NCBI GenBank assembly: GCA_964643075.1
Contig: CAZXQO010000008.1
Span: 1 to 64,000 of the forward strand
Length of the DNA: 64,000 bases
Direction: 5' to 3'
Source of the DNA: Desulfocucumis sp964643075
GTDB lineage: Bacteria > Bacillota > Desulfotomaculia > Desulfotomaculales > Desulfocucumaceae
The number at the start of each line of letters is the position of its first letter. Within the stretch, counting starts at the first letter, position 1. Shown one piece after another: positions 17,759 through 25,157 of this stretch. The notes under the pieces are model-generated. The model had not been told where the DNA came from, made no database searches, and saw only the letters and a list, made by a program, of their open reading frames with translations. A program made the translations under genes and the position numbers.

Positions 17759-17779
17759 GGTGCCCTGGTGCCAGGCACC
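17759..17779. repeat. Short GGTGCC...GGCACC palindrome
   Basis: GGTGCC (17759-17764) and GGCACC (17774-17779) frame an inner CTGGTGCCA. It lies between the MNT remnant and the toxin ending at 17801, and may be a dispersed palindromic repeat or weak transcription stop. Confidence 0.4.
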
Positions 17780-17800
17780 TAACTTATTAACTTATGTGAA

Positions 17801-18118
17801 TTATTTCATTGTATCTTTCAGCAGGTGCGGATAGTTTCTTGTGCCATGTAAAATGCGGTATACAAAAATCTTGTAATCTATAAAGCGGTAGAAAGCTATA
17901 TAAGGGTCAACAATGAGCATTCTGAAATTGAACTTCTTAAGAGAACGCTCTAGCAGTGGTGTTCCAGAATGTGGATAATTCTCAAGACGGCGCAGAGCCT
18001 GCATAATACTATCAAGTATTCTGGCTGCCACCAGTGGATTATCCGCCATTATATAATCGAATATTTCGTCTAAATCTGAATAGGCGGCAGGAAGTAACTC
18101 TACATCATACCTTTCCAT
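17801..18118 (-). CDS. ParE/RelE-superfamily toxin (second copy)
   Basis: A 105-residue toxin with the same fold pattern as the plus-strand ParE-like gene: LPAAYSDLDEIFDYIM, then LENYPHSGTPL, then FRMLIVDPYIAFYRF and VYRILHGTRNYPHLL. It overlaps its antitoxin gene by 14 bases. Target (gyrase or ribosome) is unknown. It faces away from the other YefM/ParE pair. Confidence 0.87.
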   Translation of the reverse strand: MERYDVELLPAAYSDLDEIFDYIMADNPLVAARILDSIMQALRRLENYPHSGTPLLERSLKKFNFRMLIVDPYIAFYRFIDYKIFVYRILHGTRNYPHLLKDTMK

Positions 18119-18374
18119 TGATTTTTGCCTTCAGCCGCTTGTGCGCTTCGTCAAGTGAAATTGTCGGCTCACCAGCAAGACGTTGTTGTTCAGCAAGCAG
18201 GAGTTTTTCTCGCAGGTCAAGCATAGCTTCCCGGCGTTCGAATGCCTCAATGCTCATAACGACAAGGTCGCCTTCGCCGTTTCGTGTGATGTATACCGGC
18301 TCGGCTTTTTCATGGGCAAGTTGTGCGATGGCGTTGTAGTCGTTACGAAGTGTTGTTGATGATTTTATAATCAT
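18105..18374 (-). CDS. Phd/YefM-family antitoxin (second copy)
   Basis: ATG 18374 is preferred, with a GGGGGA site about eight bases upstream; an in-frame TTG at 18389 overlaps that site. The 89-residue product has the Phd/YefM core (KSSTTLRNDYNAIAQLAHE; VYITRNGEGDLVVMSIEAF) and a charged helical tail. It pairs with the toxin that its gene overlaps. It is similar to the antitoxin at 16599-16889 but clearly diverged, so the two pairs may not cross-neutralise. Confidence 0.88.
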   Translation of the reverse strand: MIIKSSTTLRNDYNAIAQLAHEKAEPVYITRNGEGDLVVMSIEAFERREAMLDLREKLLLAEQQRLAGEPTISLDEAHKRLKAKINGKV

Positions 18375-18487
18375 ATTGGCATCCCCCAATCAAATTATTC
18401 TACTATTATTATAAGATAATTCTATCAGAATATAAATAGAAATTTTAAAAAGATGAAAGTGTTTTCCCTAATTGCTAACGGGATCAG

Positions 18488-18517
18488 TTGTCTTGTGTTT
18501 ACAATTTATGGTACAAT
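18488..18517 (+). promoter_or_regulatory. Probable promoter of the 18542 gene
   Basis: TTGTCT (18488-18493) and TACAAT (18512-18517) are spaced by 18 bases, 24 bases before the GTG start. Confidence 0.45.
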
Positions 18518-18541
18518 TAATGTGAGTAGCTGTTCCGAGGG

Positions 18542-19153
18542 GTGATTTGGATTAAGAAGTTGTTAATTGTATTTAGTATTATTACGCTTTTGGTTCTTTC
18601 AGGCTATTTATATGTGAATAATTATGTATTGAATGCTAAATCCGATTTGGATAGCAAAACAGCAAAGGAGCAGGAGCAGGAACTGCTGTCCAGCGACAAG
18701 TTTAAGGATTTACCGGAGGTAAAAGCCCTTAAGCAACAGGTGGACCACATACATGAAGATAGTTCCGGTAATAACGTGCTGGATAATACAGCCCCTAATC
18801 CCATCCCTTCCCGGCAGGATATCGAAAATAATTTACGTAAAAAAATGACTGCACTGCAGTCGGAATATAACGGCAGGCTTAACGGGCTTATATCCCAGGC
18901 AAAGTCGGAATATGTTCAGGCGAAGAAGGAAAAGAAAAAAATATCAAACTCGGAGCTAGCCCAAAAATACATGGGCCTGGCTGAAGGGATAGAAGCTGAG
19001 TGTGATGCCAGGGCCTATGCAGCCATTGCCTATACAGAGAATGAATTGACCAGGTATAATTATAGCGCCGGCATCGCGGACGAGGCCAGGAAAGCCTACC
19101 AGCAGGCCAAAAGCCAGCGCAGGATAGATTTGTTAAACAGTTTTACAAAATAG
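18542..19153 (+). CDS. Membrane-anchored helical protein of unknown function
   Basis: A 203-residue protein with one N-terminal membrane segment (about 5-25, LLIVFSIITLLVLSGYLYV). The rest is rich in Lys, Glu, Ala and Gln and predicted to be mostly helical or coiled coil, probably outside the membrane. No family is recognised. The start is ambiguous: GTG 18542 directly abuts the GAGGGG site, while a rare ATT at 18551 would have better spacing. It is a single transcription unit with its own likely promoter and terminator, just right of the toxin-antitoxin island. Confidence 0.7.
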   Translation: MIWIKKLLIVFSIITLLVLSGYLYVNNYVLNAKSDLDSKTAKEQEQELLSSDKFKDLPEVKALKQQVDHIHEDSSGNNVLDNTAPNPIPSRQDIENNLRKKMTALQSEYNGRLNGLISQAKSEYVQAKKEKKKISNSELAQKYMGLAEGIEAECDARAYAAIAYTENELTRYNYSAGIADEARKAYQQAKSQRRIDLLNSFTK

Positions 19154-19164
19154 CCGCAGATTGG

Positions 19165-19193
19165 AGTCCCTGGTATATCCGGGGGCTTTCTTT
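19165..19193 (+). terminator. Terminator hairpin after the 18542 gene
   Basis: A 9-bp stem with G-U pairs (19165-19173 with 19179-19187), a 5-base loop and a T-rich tail, starting 12 bases after the stop. Confidence 0.65.
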
Positions 19194-19282
19194 AATTGGT
19201 GGCTGGCAATAATATTTGATTTTATGCGGTATTGGAAATATAATTTACGTTGTCAAGGATAAATAGATTTCAGGAGGTTGTC

Positions 19283-20359
19283 ATGACCCGTGCAAAGGTA
19301 GCCGTGCTGAAAACCTCGTCCGGAACTGTTCTGGGTGATTATAATAAGCTTATGCAACTGGCGGATTACCGGAACTGCCTGTCCGTCGAAACAGATACCA
19401 TTATTAAGCTGAATCTCTCCTGGACCAAATATTTCCCCGCCTGCTCCTCCCAGCCCTGGCAGCTGGAAGGTGTGGTTAAAACCATGCTGGAGGACGGTTA
19501 CCGGCAGGAGCAGCTTTTGCCGGTAGAGAACAAAACCGTGGTGACCAACCCGGTAAAGGGCGCCATAAACAATAAATGGATGCCGGTGTTGAAAAAATAC
19601 GGCCTTGGTTTTACACCGCTGCCGGATGTGGAGTGGGTGGTTTTTAAGCCTAAAGCTAAGCTGCTGGTGCTGGATAAAATATTCCCTGAGGGCATTGAGA
19701 TACCTAAAATGTTTTTGGGCAGAAACGTGCTGCACCTGCCTACTGTGAAGACCCACGGCCACAGCATTACTACCGGGGCTATTAAGAATTCCTTCGGCGG
19801 CCTGCTGAAGGAAGTGCGGCATTACTGCCACAAGCACATGCACGAGGTATTGGTGGATCTGATGCTGCTGCAGCGTGAAATTCACAATGGCATTTTCGCG
19901 GTTATGGATGGTACCGTGGCCGGAGACGGAGCAGGCCCCAGGACGATGATCCCTTATATTAAGAATTACATGCTGGCCAGTGGCGATTCGGTTGCCATTG
20001 ACGCTGTGGCTGCAAAAATGATGGGCATGGATCCCATGTCCATTCCTTACCTGCGCATGTGCCATGATATGAAATTGGGCTGCGCCAATCCAGCCGAAAT
20101 AGAAATCGTGGGCGAGGATATAAGTAATGTAAATTTTGGCTTTCAGGCCAAGAGAAGTTTTGTTATCTGGGGGGATCAGATGATCCGCAAGGGTTTTCTG
20201 CGCCCCTTTGAAAAGTTGTTGCTGCACAGCCCGCTGGTGGTCTGGGCGCCCTTTGCCTCCAATGTTTACCACGATTTGTTCTGGTACCCCACTGTAGGAA
20301 ACAGCAGGATTAAAGCCTTTGCCCATACTGAGTGGGGGAAGCTGTTTGAAAAGTATTGA
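19283..20359 (+). CDS. DUF362-family protein
   Basis: The start at ATG 19283 is fixed by AGGAGG five bases upstream. The 358-residue protein matches the DUF362 pattern: ETDTIIKLNLSW, then LHLPTVKTHGHSITTGAIKN, then AVMDGTVAGDGAGPR, then SGDSVAIDAVAAKMMG. DUF362 proteins are often fused to or found near ferredoxin-like domains in anaerobes, but no CxxC cluster is present here. The biochemical activity is unknown. The long frame on the opposite strand is its antisense shadow. Confidence 0.85.
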   Translation: MTRAKVAVLKTSSGTVLGDYNKLMQLADYRNCLSVETDTIIKLNLSWTKYFPACSSQPWQLEGVVKTMLEDGYRQEQLLPVENKTVVTNPVKGAINNKWMPVLKKYGLGFTPLPDVEWVVFKPKAKLLVLDKIFPEGIEIPKMFLGRNVLHLPTVKTHGHSITTGAIKNSFGGLLKEVRHYCHKHMHEVLVDLMLLQREIHNGIFAVMDGTVAGDGAGPRTMIPYIKNYMLASGDSVAIDAVAAKMMGMDPMSIPYLRMCHDMKLGCANPAEIEIVGEDISNVNFGFQAKRSFVIWGDQMIRKGFLRPFEKLLLHSPLVVWAPFASNVYHDLFWYPTVGNSRIKAFAHTEWGKLFEKY

Positions 20360-20426
20360 TGTGCTGACGGGTTGCGGTGCGCTTCATGGTATAATTAGTA
20401 AAAACCACAAAGGTGGGTGATTATGT

Positions 20427-20672
20427 ATGAAGTGGGAGGAAGTAAGAAAGCTTTATCCTGGACAGTATGTTATGGTCAAGGTATTAAAGTCTCACCTGGA
20501 GGGTAATAGAGAAGTTGTCGACGAGGTTGCTATTGAGCGTAGCATCAAAGACCAGAGGGAGGCAACAAGCGAACTCGTGAAAAGTAAAGGCGATACGCTG
20601 GTGTATCACACAGGGAATGAGAAAATGGTATTGGAGACGCGCACCAGGCCTGGACTGAGGGGTGCAATCTAG
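20427..20672 (+). CDS. Small protein of unknown function upstream of a retropepsin-like gene
   Basis: An 81-residue soluble, charged protein (MKWEEVRKLYPGQYVMVKVL and onward) with an AAAGGTGGTGA site before ATG 20427. It ends three bases before the next gene, so the two are probably co-translated. Similar small proteins occur next to clan-AA aspartic protease genes in related Firmicutes, from memory. No catalytic motif is visible. A toxin-antitoxin-like or substrate/partner relationship would be speculation. Confidence 0.7.
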   Translation: MKWEEVRKLYPGQYVMVKVLKSHLEGNREVVDEVAIERSIKDQREATSELVKSKGDTLVYHTGNEKMVLETRTRPGLRGAI

Positions 20673-20675
20673 GGG

Positions 20676-20999
20676 ATGCAGATCGAGTTTCGTGAAGGGT
20701 TGCTCTTCACTGGAGCTACCCATTCGATATTGTCACCAGACGTGGTGAGCGATATTGGAGTAGCCTTCGAAGAAGGGGATACGGTAGTAACCAGTTATGG
20801 GGTGGGCGGAAAGCAATACGCATTTGCAAAACAGGTAGAAGGAATCAATTTTGGTTCCTTCGAAATTGACAGGTGCAGTATTGATTTTGGGCTTATTGAT
20901 CCCGAGGGAAAGATTAATGGACTGTTAGGTTTGGATTTGCTTATGAAAGCCGGGGCGGTTATTGACTTGAAGAACTTATTGTTATACGAAGGCGTTTAA
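20676..20999 (+). CDS. Retropepsin-like (clan AA) aspartic protease relative, catalytic Asp missing
   Basis: A 107-residue protein. The segment TGATHSILSPDVVSDIGV is the usual stretch after the catalytic Asp of single-domain retropepsin-like proteins, and GLLGLDLLMKAGAVIDL is the usual second glycine loop. However, the residue before TGA is Phe (LLFTGATHS) where Asp is required (DTGA). The N-terminal strands normally between the start and the DTGA motif also look missing. An in-frame internal deletion of roughly 20-25 residues would explain both points. It is therefore probably inactive as a protease. It follows the small partner gene by three bases. Confidence 0.75.
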   Translation: MQIEFREGLLFTGATHSILSPDVVSDIGVAFEEGDTVVTSYGVGGKQYAFAKQVEGINFGSFEIDRCSIDFGLIDPEGKINGLLGLDLLMKAGAVIDLKNLLLYEGV

Positions 21000-21013
21000 A
21001 ACCGGAGAGTTAA

Positions 21014-21382
21014 ATGAAAATATATTCTGTCTTGGTGCTGGCCATATTGTTTAATGCCGGTGCGAACATATTGATAAAAATAGCCATGCAGAAAAGCCCG
21101 GTATTGATTGAGCAGGGCACTATTATGGGCAGCATGTTACAGGCGGTGAGGAACCCGTGGCTGCTGCTGGGGGTGTCCTGCTTTGGTCTGGCCCTGGTGG
21201 CCTACAGCGTGGTGCTGAGTAAAATAAATTTAAGCATTGCCTATCCTGTCATGACCGGGGCGGGTTTTCTTATTGTTTTCCTGGTTTCGGCCTTTTACCT
21301 GAAGGAGCAGATATCCTATATTCATATGCTGGGGGCTGTATTAATTCTGGCGGGAGTCTGGCTGCTGGCCGGCAGGGGCTAA
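21014..21382 (+). CDS. SMR/EamA-type small membrane protein (ArnE/ArnF-like flippase subunit)
   Basis: A 122-residue protein with four transmembrane helices in the small-multidrug-resistance layout: NAGANILIKIAM in helix 1, INLSIAYPVMTGAGFLIVF in helix 3 and LGAVLILAGVWLLAG at the end. A GGAGAG site precedes ATG 21014. The next gene, 38 bases on, is an ArnT-like GT39 transferase. Pairs of such small proteins flip undecaprenyl-phosphate-aminoarabinose in Gram-negatives. By analogy it may supply lipid-linked sugar to the GT39 enzyme. Drug export is the alternative. Confidence 0.78.
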   Translation: MKIYSVLVLAILFNAGANILIKIAMQKSPVLIEQGTIMGSMLQAVRNPWLLLGVSCFGLALVAYSVVLSKINLSIAYPVMTGAGFLIVFLVSAFYLKEQISYIHMLGAVLILAGVWLLAGRG

Positions 21383-21419
21383 CCATACTTTCCGGTCCGG
21401 AGGTGTACTGTTAAAAATT

Positions 21420-23072
21420 ATGGCAATAACGATGTCAAGAGTATATAAGCGTAAGGCAGGCTATTCCCAGGGGAGTATTGGGAAAAAAGTTAGGTTTACA
21501 GTAATGAAGGCCGGTGATTTACTTGCCATCCTGGCGGTTACTTTAATTGCCGCTGCTGTATGGTATCTGTATTATAAACAGTATTTTACCGGCCTCATCC
21601 TGAACGACGCCATGGATTACGCTGGTATAGCCCGTAATGTGGCGGAGGGGGAAGGCTTTATATCACAGTACCTGACTCCCCTGAGTATAGTGCATCATGG
21701 GGTGCCCCAGCCGGATATGTGGCGGGCTCCCCTCTGGCCCCTGGCCCTGGCGGTTTTTCAGAAAATATTCGGTTTTATCGACGAGGCCTCGGCACTGGGA
21801 TCGGGGTTTTTCTTTGTGGTTGCATCTCCTCTGGTGTTTTTACTGGCCCGGCGGCTGTTCAATAACGCTGTGGCCGTTGCTTCGGTGCTTTTGTATGTAT
21901 TTAGCCCGCAGATGCTGAATTACGGCATATCCGGCATGACCGAATCCATGTCTGTGTTTTTCATGGTGCTGGTCTTTCTGGCGCTTTTATCCCCGTTGAC
22001 CATGAACCGTCCTGGGGATGTGTTGCTGGGCTTTGTAACAGGGCTTTTTTACCTGACCCGCTACAACGCCTTATTGTTTCTTCCCTTTATTGCTGTTTAC
22101 CGGGCATATCAGTGGCCTAAGGGTGGATTCGGCCCGGTCCTTCGGGTAGTGCTGGGTTTTTTGCTGGCCGCCTCTCCCTGGTTCATAAGAAATACTGTTT
22201 TGTTCGGCAACCCGCTGTTTTCCCTGCAGAAATACGAATTGGCGATGTTTACCGGAACTTACCCTGATTACGTGATGTATGTTCTGCCGCACAAGGTGGA
22301 CTTGACGGGTTTTTTACTGAACAATACCCGGGAAATAATTGACAAGGTGGTTTACAGTTGGCATGAGTTTGTATCAATGTTCGCCACCGCTGGCTTCTGG
22401 GGGGTAACTCCGGTTATCCTCATATTGTTTCTGCTGCCTTTGTATTGGTTCAATAAAAGGGCAGCCGCCTTTAAAGCCCTTGTTGCCGTTCTTTTTGCGG
22501 TGCAGCTTGCAGCCCTGCTTGTTATACACTTTATACCAAGGCTGTTCATAATATTTACCCCGTTGATAATCATTGCCGGGGTGGGGTCATTTATGGCGCT
22601 GTTGAATTTCCTGGCGGATTTTTCAAAGAACATTTCCCGGCGCAGGGAGTTGAAATTGATAATTGGTTCGGGGGTCATTATAATCACCGGCGCATTCGCC
22701 CTATGGAACTACTTTGACAACCAGCCTGGGGTGACTGAAAAGGCCATGTTTCCACTGCCCATTGCAGCACTTACCGGAACAACTGCTATGGGTGACCTGG
22801 TAATGACCAATGAGGGTCATGTGGTGAGCTGGTACGGCAACCGCTACGCTGTAAAGATACCCTATTCCATAGATATGATTCCGGAAATAGAGAAAGTTAG
22901 CCCCGTGAAGGCATTATTCATTTCCAACCGGATTTTATGGCACATGCCCGAGGTAAAAAAAGAATGGATGAACATATTCTACAACCGGCCTAAAGAATTA
23001 TACGGTTTTCGACTGCATAAGGTTTTTCCCGACAAGAGTGTGTTATATTTGAAGGAACCGGCGCACAAATAA
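21420..23072 (+). CDS. GT39-family membrane glycosyltransferase (ArnT/PMT-like)
   Basis: A 550-residue polytopic protein. After the first membrane helix the first outer loop contains NDAMDYAGIARNVAEGEG (about 63-80), the acidic-plus-Tyr motif that GT-C/GT39 enzymes use as catalytic base region. About ten more hydrophobic segments follow and the C-terminal 100 residues are soluble. These enzymes move a sugar from a polyprenyl-phosphate carrier to an acceptor outside the membrane. The start ATG 21420 is 14 bases from GGAGGTG, which is long. The neighbouring SMR-like protein and the UbiA-type enzyme on the other strand suggest a lipid-linked pentose or similar donor. Confidence 0.85.
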   Translation: MAITMSRVYKRKAGYSQGSIGKKVRFTVMKAGDLLAILAVTLIAAAVWYLYYKQYFTGLILNDAMDYAGIARNVAEGEGFISQYLTPLSIVHHGVPQPDMWRAPLWPLALAVFQKIFGFIDEASALGSGFFFVVASPLVFLLARRLFNNAVAVASVLLYVFSPQMLNYGISGMTESMSVFFMVLVFLALLSPLTMNRPGDVLLGFVTGLFYLTRYNALLFLPFIAVYRAYQWPKGGFGPVLRVVLGFLLAASPWFIRNTVLFGNPLFSLQKYELAMFTGTYPDYVMYVLPHKVDLTGFLLNNTREIIDKVVYSWHEFVSMFATAGFWGVTPVILILFLLPLYWFNKRAAAFKALVAVLFAVQLAALLVIHFIPRLFIIFTPLIIIAGVGSFMALLNFLADFSKNISRRRELKLIIGSGVIIITGAFALWNYFDNQPGVTEKAMFPLPIAALTGTTAMGDLVMTNEGHVVSWYGNRYAVKIPYSIDMIPEIEKVSPVKALFISNRILWHMPEVKKEWMNIFYNRPKELYGFRLHKVFPDKSVLYLKEPAHK

Positions 23073-23257
23073 TAAGCCCCTTCTTTTTCGTAGAATAAAC
23101 GCCCCTGATTATCGTTCTCGTATGCTATAATAAAGCCATCAAGAAAGAGGTTCGTTTGGTGTGGAATGATATATTGAAATAGGATAAACGTCTTCTTGTG
23201 CAAGAGAAAAAAACAGCATTCTAATGTACATAAGTATTGAGTTGTATTAAGGTAGAG

Positions 23258-24121
23258 CTAGTATATCAGCATCATTGACACCACAATCCACAGCACTATA
23301 TCCGCCTGAAGCGGCCGGTCGGTGAGTATTATTTCCTCCGGGCTGCCCCCGGAGTTTTCATTGTAGACCAGGTAGAGGTACCTGAAAAGCCCGAACAAAA
23401 CGAATGGCACTGTGGCCACCGAGTCCAGACCCTGTCCCGTCTTGAAGGTGTACAGAAAATACGTCAAGATGGTGGAGGCGGTGACAATGGAGATCATCTG
23501 GTCCAGCAGTGGCAGGGTGTATTCGTCCAACGCCCGGCGGTGGTTGTGCGCGCCGTTGCCCAGCACTTTTATTTCATTTCTCCTCTTGCCCAGGGCTATG
23601 AAGAGAGCCAGGAAACCGGTGCACATTACCGCCCAGGGGGAGAGGTACACGTTGATAACGGCGGTTCCGGCCACCACCCGGATTACGAATCCGGCGGCGA
23701 TGGTGAATACGTCCAGTATGATATACTGTTTTATATAGAAGGAATACAGCAGCATCAGACCGCAATAAAGCAAAGCCAGCGCCCCCAGTTGGATGGAGAG
23801 GATAAAAGCCCCGGTTAGCGCCGCCGCTGTCAGTAGCACAGCAAAGGTCCACGCGCCGGCGGCGGTAATCCTGCCCGCCGCTAGGGGGCGGTTTTTCTTT
23901 TTGGGGTGCTGCCTGTCCCTTTCCACGTCAACTATATCGTTGATTAAATAAACAGCGCTGCTGAGCAGGCAGAAAATCACAAAGGCGGTGGTTACCGCCG
24001 GCAGCATGTCTGTGTTGAAGGCGTTTCTGGAGAATATCAGCCCGGCGAAGACAAACAGGTTTTTTATCCATTGTTTCGGGCGCATGGCGGCAATGTAGTA
24101 TTTCAAAGTGTAGTATTTCAA
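23258..24121 (-). CDS. UbiA-family prenyltransferase, decaprenyl-phosphate phosphoribosyltransferase-like
   Basis: A 287-residue UbiA-superfamily membrane protein. It begins MRPKQWIKNLFVFAGLIFSR after a short leader, then the first Asp-rich motif YLINDIVDVERDRQHPKKKN (about 80-99) and LFIALGKRRNEIKVL (about 175). These features match the 5-phosphoribosyl-polyprenyl-phosphate synthase branch, which joins PRPP and polyprenyl phosphate as the first step to lipid-linked arabinose or ribose. Start TTG 24121 follows an AAAGG site; ATG 24085 is an alternative. It is convergent with the GT39 gene (185 empty bases between them, 23073-23257), whose donor it might help make. Confidence 0.85.
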   Translation of the reverse strand: MKYYTLKYYIAAMRPKQWIKNLFVFAGLIFSRNAFNTDMLPAVTTAFVIFCLLSSAVYLINDIVDVERDRQHPKKKNRPLAAGRITAAGAWTFAVLLTAAALTGAFILSIQLGALALLYCGLMLLYSFYIKQYIILDVFTIAAGFVIRVVAGTAVINVYLSPWAVMCTGFLALFIALGKRRNEIKVLGNGAHNHRRALDEYTLPLLDQMISIVTASTILTYFLYTFKTGQGLDSVATVPFVLFGLFRYLYLVYNENSGGSPEEIILTDRPLQADIVLWIVVSMMLIY

Positions 24122-24257
24122 TGTTTACAGCCTTTCTCTGTGGTTTCGACATCTTATAAATTATAGCACAGTGGTTCTCAGTTCTCCACAGCCATTGCCG
24201 TTGTCCTTTTACCACCATCCGGTGCAAAATTCGCCAGCCAAAAAAAGTTTACTATCT

Positions 24258-24287
24258 TTGACGTGCTATGGAGTGCTGTAATAAATT
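24258..24287 (+). promoter_or_regulatory. Possible promoter for the TagA/WecG gene
   Basis: TTGACG (24258-24263) is followed after 18 bases by TAAATT (24282-24287), 57 bases before the TTG start at 24344, in the divergent intergenic region. Confidence 0.4.
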
Positions 24288-24343
24288 GTGATAAAATGTT
24301 TTAGAGTCGTGAATTATGCCGGTTGGCCGGAGGGTGAAAGATA

Positions 24344-25084
24344 TTGAGAGTCAATCTGCTGGGCGCTGGTATTGACGGGCTCACTATTGAAGAATGTGCT
24401 GACAGGATAGGGGAGTTCATTGAACAGGGCGCTCCCCGTTTTGTGGTTACCCTGAATCCGGAGCTGCTCTACCAGGCCCAGTTTTATTCGGAATTGCTGG
24501 ACATGGTAAACCAGGCAGACCTGGTAACTCCCGACGGCGTGGGTATAGTCTGGGCCTGCCGGGTGAAGGGGGAGCCTGTACCCGGTAGGGTTACCGGCAT
24601 TGACCTGATGCTGGGGCTGCTGGAACGGGCGTCTGAGAAGGGTTGGCGTGTTTTCCTGTTGGGATCAGCGCCGGGGGTGGCTGAAGACGCTGCCCTTAAT
24701 ATTATTGAAAAATACCCTGACCTTAATGTGGTAGGAAGTCATCACGGCTATTTTGCCCCCGGGGACGAGCCCGGACTTATAGAGGCCATCAGAAAGACCA
24801 GGCCACATCTGCTGTTCGTGGCCCTGGGAGCGCCCCGCCAGGAGCAGTGGATTTATGCCCACCGGGAGCAGTTGGGTGTGCCGGTGGCCATGGGTATCGG
24901 CGGCAGCCTGGACGTGCTGGCCGGCAGGGTTACCCGGGCGCCGGCATGGATGCAGGCGCTGCATGTTGAATGGCTGGGAAGACTGTTGCGCCAGCCCTCG
25001 CGCTGGAGAAGGATGCTGGTGCTGCCCAAATTCGCATTTATGGTTTTAAGGACAAATAAGAGGTCAGGGGACACACCTTCTTAG
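24344..25084 (+). CDS. WecG/TagA/CpsF-family glycosyltransferase (GT26)
   Basis: A 246-residue GT26 protein starting at TTG 24344 behind GGAGGGTG. Family motifs are TLNPELLYQAQ (about 37), ADLVTPDGVGIVWA (about 59), FLLGSAPGVAE (about 104) and FVALGAPRQEQWIY (about 160). TagA adds N-acetylmannosamine to the undecaprenyl-diphosphate-GlcNAc that TagO makes, the second step of wall teichoic or secondary wall polymer synthesis; TagO is encoded at 36133. The last codons (RSGDTPS) come from a copy of the dispersed GGGGAC repeat at 25061-25083, so the natural C-terminus may have been altered. Confidence 0.9.
   Translation: MRVNLLGAGIDGLTIEECADRIGEFIEQGAPRFVVTLNPELLYQAQFYSELLDMVNQADLVTPDGVGIVWACRVKGEPVPGRVTGIDLMLGLLERASEKGWRVFLLGSAPGVAEDAALNIIEKYPDLNVVGSHHGYFAPGDEPGLIEAIRKTRPHLLFVALGAPRQEQWIYAHREQLGVPVAMGIGGSLDVLAGRVTRAPAWMQALHVEWLGRLLRQPSRWRRMLVLPKFAFMVLRTNKRSGDTPS
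25061..25083. repeat. GGGGAC repeat copy forming the end of a coding sequence
   Basis: AGGTCAGGGGACACACC is the exact complement of the 35338-35354 copy. The adjoining GACACACCTTCTT is the complement of part of the 43.4-43.6 kb units. It supplies the last codons and stop of the TagA-type gene. Confidence 0.75.
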
Positions 25085-25157
25085 TTGCTTTATATCCTTA
25101 CTTTTTTACAATATCGTGAAGGAATGTTCCCAACTTACAGAAAGGCAGAATTGCTTC

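Noticed and set aside
19253..20326. 357-residue frame on the minus strand
   Set aside because: Lies wholly antisense to the DUF362 gene, has Gln/His-rich shadow composition and no ribosome site.
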